NCBI RefSeq assembly: GCF_014332515.1
Contig: NZ_VFSD01000010.1
Span: forward strand, 62,001 to 126,000
From: Pontibacter beigongshangensis
GTDB taxonomy: Bacteria > Bacteroidota > Bacteroidia > Cytophagales > Hymenobacteraceae
Direction: 5' to 3'
DNA: 64,000 nt
Each line of letters starts with the position of its first letter. The first letter of the stretch is position 1. A program made the translations under genes and the position numbers. Below, one piece after another: positions 36,376-45,313 of the stretch. The notes under the pieces were generated by a model. That model saw only the letters and a list, made by a program, of their open reading frames with translations, was not told the origin of the DNA and did not search any database.

Positions 36376-37827
36376 ATGGCAAAGCTTTTTGTATTCGGAA
36401 TTGGCGGCACGGGCTCCAGAGTTATCCGCTCGCTGGTGATGCTCATGGCCGCTGGTGTCAAGATCCGGAACTGTGATAAAATTGTACCTATCATCATCGA
36501 CCCCGACACGCAGAACGGCGACATGAACCGCACCGTGGAGCTGCTGAAAACCTACAAGCACCTGCACGATGGGCTGGGCAGGAGAGAAGAAGGCTTCTTT
36601 CACACCGATATCAGCACCCTCTCCAGTATTTCCGGAGACGGCACCGGCAAGATCCGCGACAGTTTTGTGTATGATTTTGGCGGCATCAACAAACCGTTTA
36701 AAGACCATGTGGGCTACAACCAGCTCGACATAGACAGCCAGGCGCTCGTGGACCTGCTTTTTACGCCCGAAAACCTGAGCAACAGCCTCGATGTCGGCTT
36801 CAGGGGCAGCCCCAACGTGGGCAGTGTGGTACTCAACGAGATCATCGATTCGCCGGAGATGCGCTTTTTCGCCTCCAACTTTCAGGCCGGTGACCGCATC
36901 TTTTTTGTGAGCTCCATCTTCGGAGGCACAGGCGCAGCCGGTTTCCCGCTGCTGCTCAAGAACTTTAAGGATGTGCACACCACGCTCCCGAATGCGGCCA
37001 GCCTTAACAGCGCCCTGACCGGTGCCATGGTCGTGCTGCCGTACTTCTCGCTGGAGCAGCCTGCCGCAGGCGTAGAGGCAGATTTTATCGACTCCAATGC
37101 CTTCACCACCAAAGCCAAAGATGCGCTCTCGTATTACCAGCACCACCTGGGTGGTGTAAACGCGGTGTATTACATGGGCGACACACCCGACAAGCCACTG
37201 GAGAACAACCCCGGCCGGGCCAGCCAGAAAAACGATGCCCACCTGGTGGAACTACTGAGCGCCCTGGCGATTGTAGACTTCATGGATTATTCCGACAATG
37301 AACTGTCGGGAGGAGAGGTGTACCATGAGTTTGGCCTGCGCGAAGACGTAAGCCATGTGCAGTTCTCGCATCTCGATCAGGAAACCCGCGACCGGATCGC
37401 GAAACAGCTCATCCGCTTCCACTACTTCGAACGCTACTACACGGCCCATATGCCCGACGACGCACAGGCAGCCTATGCCAAAGGCGTGGACCTGACCAGC
37501 GCCCTTCGTAATGAGCCAATTTTTAAAGAACTGAACAAGTTCCTGACGCACCCCGACTTTGGCTACCAGACCTGGCTGAAGGAGCTGAACCAGAAGGACA
37601 GGACCTTTGCCGCGCTCAACATCAACGAATCAGACTTTAACCGCATGGTGGCTGACAAGCAAATAGAGACAGGTTTCCTGAATAAAGGGATTCACCAGGG
37701 CGCCTTCGTGAAAGAACTGAACCGCGCCTCCGAGTCCATCTCCGACCGCGATGCCTACAAAGCCACGATTAAAGCCTTCGAGGCCGCTACCGAAGCGCTG
37801 GTAGATAGCAAGCTGAAGTACGCTTAG
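36376..37827 (+). CDS. Tubulin/FtsZ-like GTPase-fold protein
   Basis: 483 residues, no signal peptide. It opens with KLFVFGIGGTGSRVIRSL, a Rossmann nucleotide-binding start, followed by IVPIIIDPDTQNGDMNRTVE. The tubulin signature loop appears near residues 178-196 as SSIFGGTGAAGFPLLLKNF (G-G-T-G-x-x-G). This matches the Tubulin_2-type distant relatives of tubulin and FtsZ rather than cell-division FtsZ, which is shorter and has a GGGTGTG loop. Nucleotide binding is likely; polymer formation is unproven. The C-terminal ~120 residues are helical and charged. Sits directly behind two membrane-associated genes and ahead of the actin-like gene. Confidence 0.85.
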   Translation: MAKLFVFGIGGTGSRVIRSLVMLMAAGVKIRNCDKIVPIIIDPDTQNGDMNRTVELLKTYKHLHDGLGRREEGFFHTDISTLSSISGDGTGKIRDSFVYDFGGINKPFKDHVGYNQLDIDSQALVDLLFTPENLSNSLDVGFRGSPNVGSVVLNEIIDSPEMRFFASNFQAGDRIFFVSSIFGGTGAAGFPLLLKNFKDVHTTLPNAASLNSALTGAMVVLPYFSLEQPAAGVEADFIDSNAFTTKAKDALSYYQHHLGGVNAVYYMGDTPDKPLENNPGRASQKNDAHLVELLSALAIVDFMDYSDNELSGGEVYHEFGLREDVSHVQFSHLDQETRDRIAKQLIRFHYFERYYTAHMPDDAQAAYAKGVDLTSALRNEPIFKELNKFLTHPDFGYQTWLKELNQKDRTFAALNINESDFNRMVADKQIETGFLNKGIHQGAFVKELNRASESISDRDAYKATIKAFEAATEALVDSKLKYA

Positions 37828-37829
37828 GC

Positions 37830-37866
37830 TGCGCCAAATTAGAAATTCAAAATTAGAAATTATGGA
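37830..37866 (+). repeat. Family-B half-element
   Basis: CCAAATTAGAAATTCAAAAT followed by TAGAAATTAT matches the AT-rich half of the B element. The other half is absent. Confidence 0.5.
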
Positions 37867-37963
37867 TTTTAAAGCGATGTAAACACCTGCTCAAAAGACC
37901 TCGCAGTGGGCGCAGCTCCTGCGAATGTCTGAGGGAGGTGCAGATGTGAAAAGCTTTTTTGCT

Positions 37964-38375
37964 TCCCCTTTTGTCATCCTGAAAGGATCTTGCGGGCAAG
38001 ATCCAGAAATGTCAGCTATGAAAAGCCACAACTACTTTGTTTACATCATTACAAATCCTGGTAAAACGGTGTTGTATGCAGGTATGACGAATGATCTCAA
38101 CGTAAGGCTGGAGCAACATAAGCAGAATCGGGGGAAGCGTGATTCCTTTGCCGGGCGATATTACTGCTATAAGCTGCTGTACTACGAACATTACACTCAC
38201 ACACAACACGCGATTGAGCGGGAGAAAGAGATAAAGCTTATGAGCATGAAGGCCAAGCTGGATTTGATAAAACAGGAGAATCCATCGCTCATGTTTCTGG
38301 AAGTGCGGGAGTAGCAGATGTTTATGGATTTCGCCCATAAGATCCTTTTAGGATGACAAAAAGAAGGGGAAACGT
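37964..38375 (+). mobile_element. GIY-YIG gene flanked by ~50-bp inverted repeats
   Basis: Left flank 37964-38017 and right flank 38319-38375 are imperfect inverted copies: CCCCTTTTGTCATCCTGAAA and AGGATCTTGCGGGC on the left, and on the minus strand CCCCTTCTTTTTGTCATCCT, AAAAGGATCTTATGGGC on the right. The left flank also contains its own small stem (GGATCTTGC/GCAAGATCC, 37985-38004). The unit of about 412 bp encloses just the nuclease gene, so it looks like a discrete mobile or homing unit that landed between the tubulin-like and actin-like genes. Confidence 0.65.
38018..38314 (+). CDS. Small GIY-YIG nuclease-family protein
   Basis: 98 residues from ATG 38018 (MKSHNYFVYIITNPGKTVLY); an ATG at 38009 is equally readable. 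The GIY-YIG core is visible: NYFVYIITN for the first strand, VLYAGMTNDLNVRLEQHKQN for the YIG-like loop with the catalytic Arg in DLNVRLEQH, and the Glu-rich helix AIEREKEIK carrying the metal-binding Glu. Length and the EREKEIKLMSMKAK signature place it with short stand-alone GIY-YIG proteins. It would cut DNA in the cytoplasm. It sits within inverted repeats and separates two genes of the operon. Confidence 0.9.
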   Translation: MKSHNYFVYIITNPGKTVLYAGMTNDLNVRLEQHKQNRGKRDSFAGRYYCYKLLYYEHYTHTQHAIEREKEIKLMSMKAKLDLIKQENPSLMFLEVRE

Positions 38376-38397
38376 GCCACGATGGTAAAATTAGGAA

Positions 38398-38452
38398 CAG
38401 CAGCATCAGCAGAGCTAGTTGCCTCCTGAGGGCCATTTTCATTAGAATAATT
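38398..38452 (-). repeat. REP-like dispersed repeat, copy 13
   Basis: CAGCAGCATCAGCAGAG, core GCCTCCTGAGGGC, then ATTTTCATTAGAATAATT. Begins 23 bp after the GIY-YIG inverted repeat. Confidence 0.8.
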
Positions 38453-38499
38453 AAAGACAGAAAGTCAGACCAATAGCTTAAAGTCTTGAAAAAGGAAAC

Positions 38500-38570
38500 A
38501 GATCAGGAGTGGGAACAAAAATCCTGAACATCCTATAATCCTGAAAATCCTGATTCAGACAATTTTACCA
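38500..38570 (-). repeat. Family-D repeat (CAGGATTTTCAGGATT type)
   Basis: On the minus strand it reads TTGTCTGAATCAGGATTTTC and CAGGATTATAGGATGTTCAG. Related inverted arms occur at 62998-63022 and 63119-63143. It ends 16 bp before the actin-like gene start and would form its leader. Confidence 0.5.
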
Positions 38571-38585
38571 ATAAACAGACTCAAT

Positions 38586-41500
38586 ATGCCGAAAGTACTT
38601 CGTCTTCATAAAACCGGATCTAACGTAGAAGGTTGGGCCAAAACCAGTCAGATTACCAGCACCGAAATTAAAGACATAGTGGATGGTGCCGGGGGAAGAG
38701 CCCAGAAAATCAACGCCTCTATTCCAACTCCATTCGCCCGCATGCACCTCTTCGAAACCGCTTTCGAGTTTGTGAAGCAAGGGGTGGCCGACACCAAGGG
38801 CAGCATCTACCACAAAATGGTGACGCATTTCTGGGACCTGTGGGAGCTGCTCTACAACCACGAAAGCTACGCCCAGGCCGGCAACAAAATTATTGTAAGG
38901 CGCTGGAACAAGCATCAGCAACTGGCAGCCATGAAAGCGAACCCCGGCACGAACCTGCTGGGAAAAACGCTGGAGCTGTTCATGAACGATAACCGCTTTC
39001 AGGGCATCGAAGATATTTTCCTGTTCTATTTCGAGACCAGCAACAGCAGGGGCGACAGGCACATGCAACTGATAGGGGGCACCTCGCCGCTTACCTTCCT
39101 GTTTGTGTCGCCGAGTGTGCAGCCGCTCTCTATCAACAGAGCTCAAAATGCGGGCACCTACTTCGATAACCGCTACATGGGCCTGCAGGAGCGGGCGAAC
39201 GATTTTAAAGAGTATGTGCACAAGCTGTTCGCTTCTAACCCAGCCTACATTCATGCATTCCCTGCCGTGTACGGCTCCCTCGACGAGCGCCTGCTCCGGA
39301 GCCTGGCCATGTCTGGTGCGGTAGGCGCCAACGCGCTGGCTGCTGACTTTGCGCCGCTCGTGGATTTCCAGCAGAACCCGGTACACGTGGGGCACTTAAC
39401 GTTTTTGGTGCGAAAAGACCAGACGGCCGTGACAAGCAGCGACCTGTTCCTGCGGCCAACCAACCCGGCTTTTGCAGGCGAGCGGCCTATTGTACTGAAG
39501 CCGGACCTACGCTTAGCTCCCAACGTGAAATACGTGAACAACCTGGCCTGGCCTGCCAACACCACCGTAGGCTACTCCGACAGCAAAGCCATTCCGAACC
39601 GCTCGCTGCCTGGCGTTGGTTTTAACTATCCCTACCTGACTATAAATGACCTGCTGCAGGAAACCCTGGTGCAGGTACCCTACGAGGTGAATACCGATCG
39701 CTTCTACAGCGGCACCGTTACCTATCAGCCGGGCGTTACCGAGAAATCGTTTAATTACCTGCTGCCCATCACGAGCCTTTATTTTGAGTACTTTACGGCG
39801 CAGGACCTGGCCAATCACCTCACCTTTTACATTGATGTAAACCATGTGCGGGTAACGCTGCAGATTCCTACGGAGAGTGGCAGCGTGGTGTATGAGCGCA
39901 GCTATTACGATAATCCGCTCAACCCCAAAGATGCCAGCGGCGAACTGATACCGGAGAAAGGGCAGATCCTGAAATCCAGAGTAGGGTTGGGAGTTTTTCC
40001 ATTCTATAAATTTACCGACTCCGCAGCCTACAACGATTTTTACAAGGTGATGCTGGTGGATGAGGACATCGATCCGCTGCTGGTGAACCGGAACCATGAC
40101 CTTTCGTTTTTTGCAGGTGGCAAGCAACTGGAGGCTGGCGGCGGCATTATCTCTGCCACAGCACATCGTCGTACCAAAAAGAGCAACAGCAGCGCCGGCA
40201 GTACTTACTACGAAATTAAAGGCACGCACTTCGACTTCGCTGAGTTTACCCACGCGGGAGTAGACATCTCCGGAAGAGCCCTTATTGTGCCGCGCTTCCA
40301 GGAGGTGCAGCAGGGGATTCATAACTTCACTTTTGCCGTGGATTTTGGGACGTCCAACACCCACATCGCCTACACCTCAGGATCGAACCAGGCACCAAAA
40401 GAGTTTGCCATTACGGCCAATGATCTGCAGCTGGTCATGCTCAACAAGCCATCAGACGATCCTTCGCTCACCGATTACCAACGGTACCATAAGCGAGGTT
40501 TCGGGAGGTTGTTCGCCGTTGAGACCTTGCTGAAGCGGGAGTTCATTCCGCTGATCATTGGCTCCGGCGGGTCCCTCTACTCGTTCCCAACCCGTACGGC
40601 CACCTGCGAGTCCATTGATTTTGAGAACCAGATTCCGAATTTGTTTGGGAATATCAACATCGGCTTCTCCATCAATACCGAAGGCACGCACCAGGATCAG
40701 TACAAGCAGACCTACCACACCGACCTGAAGTGGAGCGAAACGCTGACGAACACCGGCAAACGCCGCATCGAAGCCTTCTTCACCGAAATTATGCTGCTGC
40801 TCCGCAACAAGGTGGTGCTGAACAACGGCAACGTGGCCAGCACCAGAATTGTGTGGTTCGCCCCGCTGAGTTTCGATGAATATTCGCGCAACATGTTCCA
40901 GAACGTGTGGGATGGCGTGTACAACAAAATTTTCCGCAACAACAGAACAACCGTGTGCATTACAGAATCGGTGGCACCTTATTACTTCCTGTCCAGAACC
41001 GGGGCTGTGGTGCCGAGCCAGGACGAGAACCTGATCAACGTGGACATAGGCGGTGGCACCACCGATGTGCTGCTGTTCACTAACCGGAAACCTTCGCACA
41101 GCTCCTCCTTCCGCTTTGCCGGCAACGACCTGTGGGGCGATGGGTTTGCTACCGTAAAGACCAGCAAAGACAATGGTCTGCTGCAATACGGCGTGGCGCA
41201 CGTGCTGCGCATTCCGCTCACCGAAGAAGGCAAAGAGTACCGCAAGTTCCTCGAAACAGCCTTAGATAACCCGGACTTCAGCTCTGCCGATATTACCAGC
41301 TTGCTCTTCAGCTACGACAAAGAGCTGCACTACAGTTCGCAGCTGCTACAGGCACGACAGCTGCGCCTGATGTTCTACCTGCACTTTGGAGCGCTAATGT
41401 ACCACCTGGCCCAGCTCGTGAAGCAGCTTGACGTGCAAACGCCGCGCTATATCTGCTTCAGCGGACAGGGCAGCTTGTATATCAAATTACTGAGTGCCGG

Positions 41501-42047
41501 CAACAACCTTTCGAATGTGGAGCGCTATGCCAAGCTGGTGTTTAAGAAAGTAACAGGGCAGGAGCCGCCGGCCAACTTTAAGCTCGTGCTGGTCGATAAC
41601 CCGAAACAGGTAACGGCCAACGGAGGCGCGATGGCCCTGGAAGGAACCAATCTCTCTGACCTTACCGACATTCCGATTATTCGTCCGACTGGTGCCGCAA
41701 CCGAAGAAGACGCGCTGCGGCCGGTAAACAAAAGCCAGATCTCAGGCACGCTCCGGCAGGAAGTGCTCGACAACGTGATGGATTGCCTCCAGCTCCTGCT
41801 CGACGACGACGATGTGGCGCCGCTTATGCGCTCTATGGGCGTGGAGGTGGACCCGCTGCAGGTGCTCAGCTTTATGCGGGCCAACATGCAGGACAGCCTG
41901 ACCATGGTGTTGGAAGACACGCTCAGAGGCCTCAGCGATCGGGAGTTACTGCCGGAGACGATGTTCTTTATGCCGCTCAAACAGTCACTTTACCTCTTAT
42001 CCAAAGAGCTGTTTCAGCAGCAGGTACAGACGGGCAGCATTGCCTAA
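38586..42047 (+). CDS. Actin/Hsp70-fold ATPase with a large N-terminal extension
   Basis: 1153 residues, no signal or membrane segment. The first ~570 residues are a novel, beta-rich region with no recognised motif. The actin/Hsp70 nucleotide fold begins near residue 582 with FTFAVDFGTSNTHIAY (phosphate 1), continues with the LINVDIGGGTTDVLLF element at about 818-831 (phosphate 2) and RYICFSGQGSLYIKLLSAG at about 954-970 (adenosine-binding region). The C-terminal ~130 residues are helical and acidic. It should bind ATP and may polymerise or act as a chaperone; that is inference. It is larger than DnaK or MreB because of the extension. A terminator-like hairpin follows at 42058, so the downstream genes may have a second promoter. 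Confidence 0.88.
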   Translation: MPKVLRLHKTGSNVEGWAKTSQITSTEIKDIVDGAGGRAQKINASIPTPFARMHLFETAFEFVKQGVADTKGSIYHKMVTHFWDLWELLYNHESYAQAGNKIIVRRWNKHQQLAAMKANPGTNLLGKTLELFMNDNRFQGIEDIFLFYFETSNSRGDRHMQLIGGTSPLTFLFVSPSVQPLSINRAQNAGTYFDNRYMGLQERANDFKEYVHKLFASNPAYIHAFPAVYGSLDERLLRSLAMSGAVGANALAADFAPLVDFQQNPVHVGHLTFLVRKDQTAVTSSDLFLRPTNPAFAGERPIVLKPDLRLAPNVKYVNNLAWPANTTVGYSDSKAIPNRSLPGVGFNYPYLTINDLLQETLVQVPYEVNTDRFYSGTVTYQPGVTEKSFNYLLPITSLYFEYFTAQDLANHLTFYIDVNHVRVTLQIPTESGSVVYERSYYDNPLNPKDASGELIPEKGQILKSRVGLGVFPFYKFTDSAAYNDFYKVMLVDEDIDPLLVNRNHDLSFFAGGKQLEAGGGIISATAHRRTKKSNSSAGSTYYEIKGTHFDFAEFTHAGVDISGRALIVPRFQEVQQGIHNFTFAVDFGTSNTHIAYTSGSNQAPKEFAITANDLQLVMLNKPSDDPSLTDYQRYHKRGFGRLFAVETLLKREFIPLIIGSGGSLYSFPTRTATCESIDFENQIPNLFGNINIGFSINTEGTHQDQYKQTYHTDLKWSETLTNTGKRRIEAFFTEIMLLLRNKVVLNNGNVASTRIVWFAPLSFDEYSRNMFQNVWDGVYNKIFRNNRTTVCITESVAPYYFLSRTGAVVPSQDENLINVDIGGGTTDVLLFTNRKPSHSSSFRFAGNDLWGDGFATVKTSKDNGLLQYGVAHVLRIPLTEEGKEYRKFLETALDNPDFSSADITSLLFSYDKELHYSSQLLQARQLRLMFYLHFGALMYHLAQLVKQLDVQTPRYICFSGQGSLYIKLLSAGNNLSNVERYAKLVFKKVTGQEPPANFKLVLVDNPKQVTANGGAMALEGTNLSDLTDIPIIRPTGAATEEDALRPVNKSQISGTLRQEVLDNVMDCLQLLLDDDDVAPLMRSMGVEVDPLQVLSFMRANMQDSLTMVLEDTLRGLSDRELLPETMFFMPLKQSLYLLSKELFQQQVQTGSIA

Positions 42048-42057
42048 GACTACTTTC

Positions 42058-42096
42058 CGGAGCGTCTTCTGCGAAGGGGGCGCTCCGTTTTCTTTT
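42058..42096 (+). terminator. Hairpin with T-tract after the actin-like gene
   Basis: CGGAGCG (42058-42064) pairs with CGCTCCG (42081-42087), with an inner CTTC/GAAG stem, followed by TTTTCTTTT. It may attenuate read-through into the motor genes. Confidence 0.75.
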
Positions 42097-42199
42097 GGGC
42101 ATTAGGCGCTACCGCCGTAGATTTGTGCAAAGTATCTGAGAATATTCCCGATCTTGCATCGTCCAATATTGTTTAAATAAGTAGAAAAAGCACGATTAC

Positions 42200-43258
42200 A
42201 TGGATTACATAGCCATTATCATTAGTATAGTAGCCTTAGCTGCTGCAGGATTTGCCTTTTTAAGAGCGAGCAGCTCCCACCGTATCCTGGTGAAACGCCA
42301 CAAGGACCTGAAAGAAAAGATCAGCTACCTGGAAGGTAAAGTCAAAAAGCTGGAAGGAGAAACCTCCAGGGGGAACAGACCAGCGAACACCAGGCAGGAA
42401 ACAGGCGGCCGGAATCAGGCAAGACCGGAGCAGCCACGGCAGGAGCAGGCACAGGAGCCACGGCAGCGGCGCGAGAGGCAGCCACAGCAGCAGCAGCAGC
42501 AGCAGCAGGCGTCAGCAGCCAGCCCCACTACGCAGGAAGGGCAGCAACCACAGCAGCCGCGGCGGAAAAAAGAAAACCGACGACGGAATGAGCCCATGGA
42601 TCGGAGCCAGGAGCAGGAACAGGCAAGAGAACCGCAGCAGAATCCCAGAACGAGACCAAACAGGCTGGAGTTTGCCAGCGGCGATCTGCTGGATGAGTTA
42701 GAGCAGGAGGCCGGCAAGGCCGCCCCAACAGCAGGAGCTGAAGTGACTGTTGCGCCGCGCGCGCCGCAACGTGAGCAAAGAGAGCCAAGAGAACAGCGGG
42801 AAGAACGTGCGCCGAGGGAACAGCGGGAACCAAGGGTACAGCAGGAGCCAAGGGTACAGCAGGAACCAAGGGTGCAGCAGGAGCCGAGGGTACAGCAGGA
42901 GCCAAGAGAGCAACAGCCAGAACGGAAACCTGCCAGAGCAACCAGGCAGTATGCCATTATTCCGGAAGACGGGGTTATTAAACAACATCAGCTGCAACAG
43001 CAACCCGACTCCGACAGTTACCTGGAGGTAGATGCGCCTGCAGATGGAAACAGCAATACCACCCGCTACCGTTTCAACCTATCTGGTAACCAGGCCTTCG
43101 TGATCTCGCAGGGAATCGACAGGTTGGAGAACGCCTTCAGCTTCGAGAAACCATCTAACCGCAAGGTAAGCCAGGTGGTTCTGCAAAACGATGGCATCCT
43201 GACCAGAGTCGGCAACGGCTGGCGAATCCAGGAAAAAGCAAAAATAGATTTCAGATAG
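42200..43258 (+). CDS. Membrane-tethered protein with disordered Gln/Arg/Glu/Pro region
   Basis: 352 residues. A membrane helix (about 3-22, YIAIIISIVALAAAGFAFLR) is followed by a short coiled coil (KRHKDLKEKISYLEGKVKKL), then ~190 residues of Q/R/E/P-rich disordered chain. This includes a tandem block in which PRVQQE recurs four times (18-bp DNA unit at 42830-42901) and a poly-Gln run. The last ~85 residues (YLEVDAPADGNSNTTRYRFN to the end) look like a compact domain. It reads like a flexible spacer joining the membrane to cytoplasmic partners. No homologue is named. It lies between the actin-like gene and the MotA-like gene. Confidence 0.8.
   Translation: MDYIAIIISIVALAAAGFAFLRASSSHRILVKRHKDLKEKISYLEGKVKKLEGETSRGNRPANTRQETGGRNQARPEQPRQEQAQEPRQRRERQPQQQQQQQQASAASPTTQEGQQPQQPRRKKENRRRNEPMDRSQEQEQAREPQQNPRTRPNRLEFASGDLLDELEQEAGKAAPTAGAEVTVAPRAPQREQREPREQREERAPREQREPRVQQEPRVQQEPRVQQEPRVQQEPREQQPERKPARATRQYAIIPEDGVIKQHQLQQQPDSDSYLEVDAPADGNSNTTRYRFNLSGNQAFVISQGIDRLENAFSFEKPSNRKVSQVVLQNDGILTRVGNGWRIQEKAKIDFR
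42830..42901 (+). repeat. Four tandem 18-bp coding repeats
   Basis: CCAAGGGTACAGCAGGAG is repeated four times with few changes, at 42830, 42848, 42866 and 42884, followed by a degenerate fifth. It encodes PRVQQE units in the disordered region and could vary in number by slippage. Confidence 0.9.
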
Positions 43259-43273
43259 GGCACTTCGTTCTAG

Positions 43274-43306
43274 TTTTGAATGAGTGATTGAGTGAATGCG
43301 TGAATG
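43274..43306 (+). repeat. Left arm of a 33-bp inverted repeat around the 43.4-kb gap
   Basis: TTTTGAATGAGTGATTGAGT plus the following bases match the reverse complement of 43465-43497 with about one mismatch. The arms enclose 158 bp that include REP copy 14. Confidence 0.75.
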
Positions 43307-43421
43307 AGTGAGTGGGGGGATGATGGAACGAGTGAAATAATTAAAGGGGAAAGGACTTCCGGAACACATTTCCGCTGCTGATACTGCGCTTCCTTTACGC
43401 AACTCCCAGAAAAGGACCTTG

Positions 43422-43464
43422 ACAGCAGCAGCTTTTTGGAAGGCCATTTTTTATTCAAATAATT
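43422..43464 (-). repeat. REP-like dispersed repeat, copy 14
   Basis: CAGCAGCAGC, a diverged core TTTTTGGAAGGCC, then ATTCAAATAATT. Ends 44 bp before the MotA-like gene. Confidence 0.65.
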
Positions 43465-43497
43465 CATTCACGCATCCACTCAATCACTCATTCAAAA
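43465..43497 (-). repeat. Right arm of the 33-bp inverted repeat
   Basis: CATTCACGCATCCACTCAAT and the following bases pair with 43274-43306. It lies only 11 bp from the ATG at 43508, so the folded mRNA would place its stem right at the ribosome site. Confidence 0.75.
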
Positions 43498-43507
43498 TTT
43501 CTACAGC

Positions 43508-45301
43508 ATGGAAGGCATATTTCTCATCGAAAGTATTTTAATTCTGATCATTCTGGGTTACCAGCTGTATGTGTACAGGGGAAACAAAGAGAAAATCAGA
43601 ACCATAGATGAGCTATATCCTTCGGAGCACCAGCTGTCTGTAAGAGAAAGCATTTTGACTCCCGGCAGTGGCACCGCTGCAGAAGAAGCCATAACGCTGG
43701 AGCGGCAGTGGGAAGAGCTGCTGGCTGGCAAGCCCTTTAAAGAGTATTCGCTGCACAACCCGGTGCTGATTCGCGCCATTAAAGTGGAGAAAGAGGAGGT
43801 TCGGATAGATGCACGCAATGGAGAAGCAGTGCAGCAGTACAATGTGGCCAAAGGCAGGCTTCGGAAGCTGCTGGAAGATGGCAAGATACTTTTTCCGGAT
43901 GCTGCCGAACAGCAAACTGTAGTAGCTGAAAAAGAAGGTCTCACAAGCGAACCCGTGTCCTTCGATCTGCTGGAGGTAACCAATCCTTCACCTACGTTCA
44001 GCAAGATCATCAGGAGCACCAACGAGTACCTGAAACGCAACAAGGGAGCCGCTGCTGATTTCGAGATACTGAAAGATGTGTCGGAGCGGCACTCGGAGTC
44101 GCTGGATGCGGAGGTACAGGCCACCATTGCCACACCGCTTTATGTGGGTTTGTTGGGTACATTCTCAGGTGTGATCATTGGTCTGTCGAGCCTGGTGTGG
44201 AGCGGCCTTCGTGCACCGGAGGCCGCAGAGTCTGCCGAAGTATTATCACCTTTTATCACAGACCAGAATATTCCCTCGTTCCTGTTCGGAGTATTGATTG
44301 CCATGGCAGGTAGTTTTCTGGGTTTGCTGCTCACCCTGATGGGCAACCAGGCGCTCAAGAATGCCCGCAGCCGGCGCGACACCCAGAAAAACGCCTACTA
44401 TACGTTTCTGCAGACCAGCCTCCTCCCCAAACTCAACTCCGACATGGCCGCCAGCCTGGGCAACCTGAAGGCGGTGCTCGATTCATTCAACAAAGATTTC
44501 CTGGACAAGATCCTGGGCTTCCGGCCCATTGTGGATAGCCTGACGGAGAATATAAGCGTGCAGAAAGAGTTTATCCAGAAGCTGGATGAGATCGGCTTTA
44601 CCCAGATGGCCAACGCCAACATGATGGTGTTTGATAAGATTAAGGAGAGCGAAAAGCTCTTTATGAATTTTATGAAATACCAGGAAGCCCTGAACCAATC
44701 CGTAGAAAAAGGCGCCGCGCTCACCAACAACATTGAGCAGGTGCTCTCGCGGCTCACGAGTCTGCAGGAAGGCTTCGACCAGGTGCCAGGCTACCTCCAG
44801 AAACACGACGAATCCATTCAGCGGCAGATCAACTTTTTTGGCAAGCACGAGCAGGAACTCAACGACATCGCCAGCCGCACCGAGCAGTATTTCGACAAAG
44901 CCGCCCTGAAACTGACCGAGCTGATGGAAGCGCGCCTGGAGCACCAGGAGCGCGACGCGCAGAACGCCTACGCCAAATGGCAGGAACACTTCAGGCGGCT
45001 AAACGAGGACAATGTGTACCAGCGCATCCTCGACTACATGCGTCCTTTTGAGAACCTGAACGAGCAACAGAACAACCTCAGTACACAGCAGCGGCAGCTA
45101 TCTGACAATATCGGGGTTACAAACGAACGTCTTCTAGATAAATTGGAGACGGATGCGCAGATACAGCAGCAAATGCTGCAACAACTCAGAGAACTAAATG
45201 CTTTTCTGGTAAAAAGTGCAGAGCCAGGACCTGTGAAGGCGGCTTTTCAGAAGATTTTTGGCGGAGGCAGCAACAATAGCAACAACAGGAGAGTAGGCTA
45301 A
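43508..45301 (+). CDS. MotA/ExbB-like proton-channel protein with a long coiled-coil tail (ZorA-like)
   Basis: 597 residues. A first helix (about 4-22, IFLIESILILIILGYQLYVY) is followed by a ~180-residue cytoplasmic loop, then the MotA/TolQ/ExbB pair at about 210-232 (LYVGLLGTFSGVIIGLSSLV) and 259-281 (FLFGVLIAMAGSFLGLLLTL). The remaining ~310 residues are heptad-rich helices (SVQKEFIQKLDEIG, KHEQELNDIASRTEQYF, QNNLSTQQRQLSDNIG), giving a long tail into the cytoplasm. A MotA fold with a long tail is the hallmark of ZorA in Zorya systems. Twelve bases separate it from the MotB-like gene, its probable partner. Confidence 0.88.
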   Translation: MEGIFLIESILILIILGYQLYVYRGNKEKIRTIDELYPSEHQLSVRESILTPGSGTAAEEAITLERQWEELLAGKPFKEYSLHNPVLIRAIKVEKEEVRIDARNGEAVQQYNVAKGRLRKLLEDGKILFPDAAEQQTVVAEKEGLTSEPVSFDLLEVTNPSPTFSKIIRSTNEYLKRNKGAAADFEILKDVSERHSESLDAEVQATIATPLYVGLLGTFSGVIIGLSSLVWSGLRAPEAAESAEVLSPFITDQNIPSFLFGVLIAMAGSFLGLLLTLMGNQALKNARSRRDTQKNAYYTFLQTSLLPKLNSDMAASLGNLKAVLDSFNKDFLDKILGFRPIVDSLTENISVQKEFIQKLDEIGFTQMANANMMVFDKIKESEKLFMNFMKYQEALNQSVEKGAALTNNIEQVLSRLTSLQEGFDQVPGYLQKHDESIQRQINFFGKHEQELNDIASRTEQYFDKAALKLTELMEARLEHQERDAQNAYAKWQEHFRRLNEDNVYQRILDYMRPFENLNEQQNNLSTQQRQLSDNIGVTNERLLDKLETDAQIQQQMLQQLRELNAFLVKSAEPGPVKAAFQKIFGGGSNNSNNRRVG

Positions 45302-45313
45302 CCGGTCAGGCGC

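Noticed and set aside
36376..37827. Cell-division FtsZ
   Set aside because: The loop is FGGTGAAG and the protein is longer, with a different C-terminus and no division-gene neighbours.
42830..42919. CRISPR-like tandem array
   Set aside because: The 18-bp units have no spacers and are in frame inside a protein gene.
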